From Apostichopus parvimensis (Eukaryota > Echinodermata > Holothuroidea > Aspidochirotida > Stichopodidae): a DNA stretch of 23,569 nucleotides. The notes below the pieces were generated by a model. It had not been told where the DNA came from. It was given only the letters and a program-made list of their open reading frames with translations, and ran no database searches. This document shows positions 12,301-21,300 of the stretch, piece by piece. The position numbers and the translations under genes are program-made. Location: contig KN896063.1 of the NCBI GenBank assembly GCA_000934455.1, positions 1 to 23,569 on the forward strand, given 5' to 3'. Numbering within the stretch: the first letter of the stretch is position 1; each line of letters opens with the position of its first letter.

Positions 12301-15300
12301 GTACCAGAACCTGTATACTAGCGAAGGCAGAGTGATGTCTACTAGAGACATCATGTAGCTATAGCCTGCACAAATTTCCTATAGTGCTTGCGTTTTTCGT
12401 GTGAATTGTATAGGCCTAGTATCAAAGAAACTTTAGGTTGTGGATCGTGACCTACACCCCTGGTATTCAATCCTTTTTGTTTGGAGACCCCAACTTCCAC
12501 CTTCATCACCTTCGCAAACCTCCAGTGGCAGATGTTGTGGCTTGGAGAAGGCGTCTATACGGGGCGGAGGTATCCGTATCCATGCACTTTGAGAAATTTT
12601 TATACGATAAAGGGGATGCTTATTTGCAAAATTGTGTTATATTTCGCAACGTTTGAAGTCATTTAGCATCAGCATGTATGTTCAATAGTTTCAGTCTTTT
12701 TCCCCACAAATACCGATAATTTCTTCTTCTTTCTTGGCGACCCCTCCAACATTTTTTGACAACCCCAAAAAGGATCGCGACGCCCACTTTCAATACCAAG
12801 GACCTGCACACAACCACACTTACCATCAGGACCGCGAAGTTAGTCAGATGATCACATTGACAGAGTATCTGGCCGTTACGTGTCCTTCCCTGGTACGTAC
12901 ATCCGTCTGATGACCAGTTACCATTACCGCCATCAGCGTCAAAGTCCCAGAATACACACACAGGGTTAAAAATCTTCCCATTTGTCTGTTTGAATATTGA
13001 ATGAATTTGTTTAAACATATTAATATGTCGAACAATTTTGATACCCTTTATATTGCACAGTTCTGTAATTTATAAACAACAGTTCAAACAATTGAAACTT
13101 GAGTGAAATATTAAATTTTATAAGAAAATACATTCAATCATCCATTCTTACGTTCAGAAAGAACATATGGAGAGAAAAAAATTACAATTATGACGTCACC
13201 GTTGCTCAACTAACCCCGCCAGGCTCGGAACTCCAAAATCAAAGTAACGCATGGAATGCGAATGTTCAATATTGCTTTGCCTCACTCAGAAACTCGCCGA
13301 GTTGGCGTATGTCAAGTCACACGCATGGCTGCATTAGTAAAGAGCACAGTGTAAATAGAATACTCGGCGGGTCAAATCGTCTATTCCAACCTTTCAATTC
13401 AAATTATTCAAATATTGTATGTTTTGCATTTGACTCACCGTATATTTATTTCCATAGGATACACACCATTTAACGACGTCACTATGTCGAATAGAATCAT
13501 AGTGTCTACAGTGTATTATACGGTCTATAAACTAGTAGGATGTGTTTTAGTATTTGATCTACATTGCAACCAATTGGATCAAAACTCTGAACGTTTATAA
13601 ACCAGCGACCGATCAAACGCATTGCAACTAATTTAAATATCCATATTTAAGAAACTTCAGTCACCTATAGATAAAGCCTGACCAAGAAGAAAAGCCTTGA
13701 TCCACTTTCCCCTGTCACCTTAAATGTGACTGATGTGATGGTAACAATAGTTATGTAAATCATGTCAATAGATGGATCAAATCTGGAACGAGACACCCAA
13801 TTATCCTCGCTAGGAATATCATTAGGAAATGTTCTTCTTTGTGAAGGATATATGAGTACGAAATGAGTTTTTTTGTTCATGGAGAATGCACTTTCTATAG
13901 GAAATATCCTTGCAACATTATTACTACGATAATCAGGTGCACTGATATTCCAAGATGCTGAATAAGTTGAATAACCATGCACACATACCTCCAAGGGCAT
14001 AAACCGTTGTTGCACGTATCCAGGCACGTACGATATATCTCGTCCTTTATTGGACAATGTCGCAGAGAGGACTCGTGTATTGATGGATCGCTCAAACTGC
14101 GTCTCGTTTTCATTCTCCATTTGCAGCCATCTTGATCCAAATAGAGTCGGTCTTCTATAAACCAAGAAGACTGCCCTCAGTGATTCCTGATCGGTTATCC
14201 TGTCACCGAAGTTATCCGGCAATTGCAAGAATGTTGAAGCACTGTCTATTTCTTTAACTTCGTCAGGAGAGGAGAATACCACCAGATCATCATCAGTCAA
14301 GTCATCAACAGTGGAAGTTGTAGAAGTCGCATTACTACTGCTGTCCGTTTCTTGCATGGCGGATGTGTCAGAGACGAATGATGCTACGCCAAAGGTATTC
14401 AAGTTACTCTGTGTAACATCCACGGCCTATGGACATTCAAGGCAATATATAGAAATTATCATTATTTCCATCTTTTTGCTTATCTATGCACGTATACATC
14501 TCTATATATATCTGGTCGTCATTACGTGAGTAAGGGGGCGGATCTCGTTTTCTAAAACAGGAGGAGGTGTGGCCCTGGGGTCGTTGAAGCCGACTCCCAT
14601 TGTCTTACCGAAAGTAAAGAGAAAATATATTGTACGTGAAAGTGTGTATTCTGAAGCCTGTTTAAGATGTAAATTAGGTCTATAATAATGTCTATACGCG
14701 CAAGGCTAGTTTGCGCTCATAACAATTTTTTAATTTTTTGTTGGGTTGGAGAGGGTCGGGGGGGGGGGGTACCCACTTTTTTATTGTTTTATATTGGTAT
14801 TCATTTATCTGAAACAACTTCATGGAATTTACATATAGTTGATAAAGCTGTATTATTGCATTATGCATGCTTGAACGTTCTGGTGGTATAATGAAGCCAT
14901 CATGCAATTATCTCTATATTATCAGGGCAAACAACAGCTACCTTACAAAGTGTGGGATATCCTATGATAAGAGGCTAGCGTTAGATGTGTGGTTAGTTTA
15001 TAAATGGAATAATGCAACAAAAAGACGAAAGTTGCATAATGCAGCTAAAACGATGCATCTAGAAATTATAATAAAAGTATAAAAAATGGCTGTTATCATT
15101 CCATTATTTGTTGTAAAACATTTAATATCAACATGCCAACATTATTCTGCATATTTGGGACCTATATATAGGAATACATTTGTGTTATATTCCTCTTTGT
15201 TCTAGGAATGCATATGTGCCATTATCCTCTTTGTTCTTACACTATTGGAAAGAGGATGATTCTGCTTTTATGCAAGCAAATTTGTTGAAGTTAGTTAGCC

Positions 15301-18300
15301 GAACATACAAAATATCTTCAGCGGATTGACGTACACAACCCTGGCCACCAATAAACAGAGAGGAAGGTTTTGCCGAAAAAATACTTTTGCATATCAATTA
15401 TACTTAAAGTGGTCCAGAAGAAGTAACTTTTGGTCGTGGTTCGGTTTGTATTGAAAAACCGCATTTTCGCAAACTATGTTCGGCTCTCTGAAATCTAATT
15501 AGAGGTGTAAGATAAACATCAGAACATACGAAAACTCGAATTTTATACCTCCACAGCGATATTTGGAAGTTTCTTTGAGAACGAAGTATTGGCTGGCAGT
15601 TCCACTCTGATTAATTGTTGCTCAAGTGATCTCGTTATTCCACTCGCATTGTTGTTGGCTTGCATAAGAACGGACTCGTTGGCGCTCAAAACGTTGTTCA
15701 CAATTTCTAGCACATTCTGAGTCGTCTGCCAAAGACAAAATAAAATGCATGTCGTCAGTGTAGTTTGATATGAAAGCAATCCTGGTCACCCCGGCTCCTT
15801 GACCTATTAATCATCGCACTATACGAACATGACTAAAACCGCAGTTCAAAGACAAAACCTAGTGTGGGGAGAATATTACTTCGGATATCTGGATTTTTTT
15901 TCTAGTCTGACATCTCAACTAGACAAAACCTTTGCTTGTGTTCTGTCCCTACGTCTGGGTGATAGGTCTGTGTCTTATTTATGTGTGTGCATATGTCCAA
16001 GTTGTATATCGCAGTGATATTTCGTATAGTCTTTATTGTGCCTTATAAATGTGTCTGAGTCATATTTGATAGTCCTTTGCATGTCTGAGTCTTATGTCTG
16101 AGTGATATGTCTTATTTCTATGTATACATATGTCCGAGTCGTATATCGCAGTGATATTTCGTAGTTCTTATTGTGCCTTATTGATATGTCTGAGTAATAT
16201 TTGATAAGCCTATGCATGTCTGACTCTTATGTCTGAGTGATATGTCTTATTTCTATGTATACATATGTCCGAGTCGTATATCGCAGTGATATTTCGTAGT
16301 CCTTATTGTGCCTTATTGATGTGTCTGAGTCATATTTGACAGTTCTTTGCATATCTAAGTGCTATGTCTGAGTGACATATAAATGTAAGAGACTGACTTC
16401 GGTCAGCTTGCGGCTTTGATAAGCCAACGAGGCTTCTTCGCGAGTTCCTGCTTGCAGGAGGATCTAATATAGCCTACATACATACATATATATGTCTTAT
16501 TTATATGTATACATATGTCCGAGTCGTATATCGCAGTGATATTTCGTATAGTCCTTATTGTACCTTATTGATGTGTCTGAGTCATATTTGATGACCCTAG
16601 TCATGTCTGACTCTTATGTCTGAGTGATTATGTCTAATTTCAATGTATGCATAATTGTCCGAGTCGTATATCGCAGTGATATTTCGTAGTCCTTATTGTG
16701 CCTTATTGATGTGTCTGAGTCATATTTGATAGTCCTTTGCATATCTAAGTGCTTTGTCCGAGTAATATATCTTATTTCTATTTATGCCTATACGTTGTGC
16801 CTGAGTGATATATCTTAGTCCTATTCATCTCCAGTGGTTTTTCTTTCGTCTGAGTGATATGTTTGGGTCCCGTCTCTGAGTGAGATATTTGAGACTTATA
16901 TATCTACGTTCTGTGTTTGAACCTATAGGTATGAGACATCGTTAGTCTTGGATCAGTTTCTTACACATGTACGTCCATTCCTAATATCATGTGGTGTCTA
17001 AAGCCAAATCCTGACTGAGCGACCGTGCTGGATTGAACGGTGCGTATAATGATGGAGAGGAGAGAAGGTAAGCTAATTAATTTGACTTTTATCTGAAAGC
17101 TATATTAATCATATTTATAACGTACCATGCTGTAAATAAATGAAATAAAACTATATCGATAGATATATTTACTTAATCTGAAATTCTACTGAAAATAGGT
17201 GCCCTGAGATTAGAACACAATAGATTTTCAGGACAGGTCAAACTCCTCTGTACTTATTATCGGTTTCAAGATATATTCCTCATTAACATATCAAATTTTA
17301 GTTTGACATAGCTTTTAACTACTTCTGTACTTTGCAACGATGTTACCCGCATACCTATCGTACTTCGAATAAGTTCAGTATTGCAATTTTACCACCCTCC
17401 TACACACAGTGGCGTAACCAGACTTTACATCTGAGGGAGGGGGGAGGAGGGGAGCTGATGGGGGGGGGGGATTTCGAGCGGGGGAGGGGCAAGTTTCTCG
17501 CGCAACAAGGTCGTCATTTGAGGTACTTTTGAAACAATGGTAACATTACTGTTATGAATATTTCTTTACCCAAATTGAACAGTTTATTCCTGAGTTTCAT
17601 CAGTTAAATTGTTGAAGGGAAATATATAAAAAATATTAACTTGATATGTTGTAGAGAGTCAAGCGCGTAGCCAGGTTTTCATCCTAAGGGGTTGGGGCGG
17701 ATTCAATTTATTGACATGTCAACGAGAACCCTTTGCGCTATCTGCGTGGGGTCCATGGGGCGAAGGGCCTGGAAGCTATACGATATGATGGACTTTAGAG
17801 GCTCAGAACTTTCAATATTTTATCTAATCGGTCGCGGCTATAGCCATGTAAAATTATACTAAAATGTTCAAAATACTGCACATGATTAGCTTAACATTGA
17901 TTCGTTGGGTAGAAATTATTCATGTTTAGGTAACAACTCACTCAAAGTAGAAGCTAATTCTAGGGTGGCATATAGTCAAACCCGTGGCACTGTGGCAGTG
18001 GCCAGTAATACAAAACAAACAATACGATGGTGTGACGGTGTGATACCAGTTTGAAGCAGGGTTGCCAGTCTTTCTGCAACACAACCGATCAAATTTAAAT
18101 AATTTACCGGGAAAATCGAGTGAATAATGGCCAAAAACATTTTTGTTTTGTTTAGATTTCTGCCCCTGCATACGTAGCCTTATTTCGTAGGTTGCAATTC
18201 TTTTCTCGCATGGTCCCCCCTTCTCTCTTTATTTTTTCAGTAAAATGTGCTATATGCCGAATCAAATTTCGAATTTGGATAAACTTAAAAAAATTCAAAA

Positions 18301-21300
18301 ATGTTATAGCGATGGATTTTTACAATTGAGTTCAGTTTTTCGTCTGAAGTTGTCATTTTGGTCTGGACTATTCTTTGAGTAGTACAATTTAATCTATCAA
18401 GCTATACGCTAAGCAAATTTTTTTTGAGGGGGTGGGGGGCACGACATTTGACTGGGGGCCTCCTGCCACCTGTTTTCCCCCACTGGTTACGCCACTGGTC
18501 CTACAGTAGACCCTACTACCCTTAGAGAGTTGCATACAGGGTAATCAATATTTTCAAAGAAGTCAAATGAAATATTGAGCAGCCTATTAAGCCTATGAAC
18601 GGCATTGTAATGAGATTTTAAGAGTGGCAGAAATCTTCAGACTTCTGAAGTCTTGCGTGTTATGGTCTTACCTCCATATCGGTGACTTCTAGATCAACAA
18701 TGTCTTGTAATACAGCGGCAGCTGTGTCTAGGTCACCAACTCCCAACATTGGCGCCATCATTTCAGTCATGGTAGCGTATATTTCGCTAGCAGACGCCAC
18801 ATTTTCTTTCGTTATAACTAAGGGCATCATAAGAAACAAAAATTAACGGTATTAAGGAAAGTAGTGACAAACTTTCTATTTTTAGAAACTTTTTGCGACG
18901 GTAGGTTTCCCTCCTCGCATTTGAAACTTTCAAGAAAACACGAAATGCCCTGGAGACATCTTCAACGATATATAACCACTTTTAACGTTTAGTCAGTTAC
19001 CTTAAGAATATACTGTCCTGCCATTTATAAATTGTGAAATATGGAAATATCCTTGTTAGTGAACGGTTGCTCCCTTTAGGTCGCTACATTCCGTCCGACA
19101 AGTTTACCAACATTATATTCATGACATGACAAGTATCTACTTTTATTCACCAAATGAACGTAAAATGAATTAGAATATGACATACAGTGAGTCTTTAAAA
19201 ATATAACATTAACTTTCACATGAACTTTTAACCTCACACAAAATTGTGGAAATTTTTTCCAGTGTCATGAAAATCTTAACCTGAGCACTATGCACATGCG
19301 CACGCATAATAATGAACATTGTGTCATGATTAAGTTCATGAATTGAATTGCAAGATGTCGGTTATTAGTGTATCATATCCAGTTTGCCTGATAAAAAAAG
19401 TAAACGTTCGATAGATCTACTGACACATTTATCATCCACGAAAGCCCTCCCGTGCCCCCCTCCCCCTAACCCCTCCTCCCACCGCCATCTCATTTCCGTA
19501 AACAAAGTTGCCCAATACCTATACGCTTAAGGCGAACTTACTTGGTCTACCACAATGGTCTCCTTGCCATTCAAGTGTGCATCTGAAAGAAATATAGGAG
19601 ATTATTAGATTGAGCAGAATAACGCAATAGGTGTCCTCCCTAATATCTTTCAATATTGCATCTGAATTCGTTAATGTCATAACAAATGTTAAAGCTTCGT
19701 TCAGCAATGTTTTTATTCAGTGTCCGTCGATTATGCGTAAAAACGTACAAATTTGCTGATGCCAAAGAACAATGCATTCTCCATTCAGATATTGACGGAA
19801 TATAAAAAACACAATGGGAAGTGGAGTAGTTAACAGTTGGCACGCGACATTGTTTGGTCATGGAGTATAGCTCCATGGTTTGTTTAAGGAATAAAAGAAA
19901 ATATCCCGTTACAAGCATTTTTACAAGAAAGATGTTATAGACGAAAAGAAGCCATTAACATTTCACAATACTGTCATTCAAGTTTGCACGTGCCCACATG
20001 TCAACAACTGACTGTTGTATACAGGAACACAGCGATGTGTGTTGTCCAAAATCAAACATACTAGCGTCCGCAAAGGGTGGGTGGGTTTTAACAGCTTTTA
20101 GTTAGACGTACCAGTATTAGATTGCCAGTGACGTCACTGTTTTCTCCAACTTAATTTAACCTGCCATGAAAGTGAACACATACCTCTACGGCATTTTATT
20201 TCGTATGTGTTCAAGCAATGGTTACACTTGGGAATTTAATTGTAAACGAGGAATTAATTTTTATTTCTTGCGGAATCTTTCGGGCGATCTCCTGCAGTTG
20301 TGCTGATAAATACTGCTATAAATATCTCTGATCCTGCCTTATGAAATCGATGGAAATAAATTTCATATAAATTGCCTTACTTGCATTGCGATTTGAAGAA
20401 ACTGTTTGCCAGACAACCTCCGCCGTTTGAACAAGAAAACGTCCCCGGGCACACCGCTAAAGTACAAAAATAAAAAGAGGTGATATGTATACATACCTTC
20501 GATACACATTATTAAATTAATGTAGAACACTAGATTTGTGACGAAGGTGGGAACATGATGCTTACTGATATATTCCACTGACCATGAACATGAAGTACGA
20601 CGTAAGTTCGGGTAAATTATCTGCAGGTCAGTATTTAGTAAGCGATTTAGATTTTTTTAAACTTGAAATTCCTACATTCAGATAACGTTCCTAATATATG
20701 TCTTAAATAACATGAATTATCCTTACATTACATGCCATGCGCTGTTACTGCTTTTCATGACCAGAACAGTATAAGAAGTCTTCATAATTAAGTGTACAAT
20801 ATCTCCATGCACGTACCATCGACCGCTGTTGACTGTAAAGTCAGATCAGCGAAATTCAGCGTCCCATCATTTCGGAGGCTTGTTAAAGAAGAACTGATTG
20901 CGCTCTTTGTGGGCTGTTTTCCAAACGTGACAGCAAAAACACCGACGAGAGAACCCTCGATAAAAGGAGGAACGAATGAAGCATCTATGTAGGATGGCAG
21001 AAAGGTTGATAAATCTGCAAGCTGAAATATAATAACAAGGAAAACTAATATATGATGGTATCGACGATGACTATGACGACGCTGACTAAAGGATCTTTTG
21101 CAGCGACTTGTCTCAAAACCGAGTCGGTGTCATTTATTGTTGGTTAACCTGGAAATACGTATTGTTTGACATAGGCTATACGTTACCCACTGTAGTAACC
21201 AGGTAAACCATAATTATAAAATAATTAAAGACATAAGGTACGTCGTATAGTACACTATTTGCAGTTTATTTGTCGCTCACCTTGCTTAGTATATTTCCCT

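Larger units (their letters stand above)
15726..18671 (-). other. Intron G/H (2946 bp, phase 0)
   Basis: Donor GTAAGA, acceptor TCTTTGGCAG. It carries the tandem array with its insert (15950-16880) and hAT-like element 2 (17407-18497). The rest, 16881-17406 and 18498-18671, shows nothing recognisable. Confidence 0.8.

Noticed and set aside
13439-13505. Possible extra minus-strand exon with a strong GTGAGT donor
   Set aside because: Lengths from the available acceptors (43 or 67 nt) break the phase 0 junction between exons I and J, and the peptide does not look like GAIN.
16390-16465. Hammerhead ribozyme or tRNA in the structured insert
   Set aside because: The conserved CTGATGA and GAAA core of hammerheads and tRNA A/B boxes are absent.
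19640-19918. 92-codon minus-strand open frame in intron E/F as an additional receptor exon
   Set aside because: Exons E and F complete the EGF cysteines and join in phase without it.
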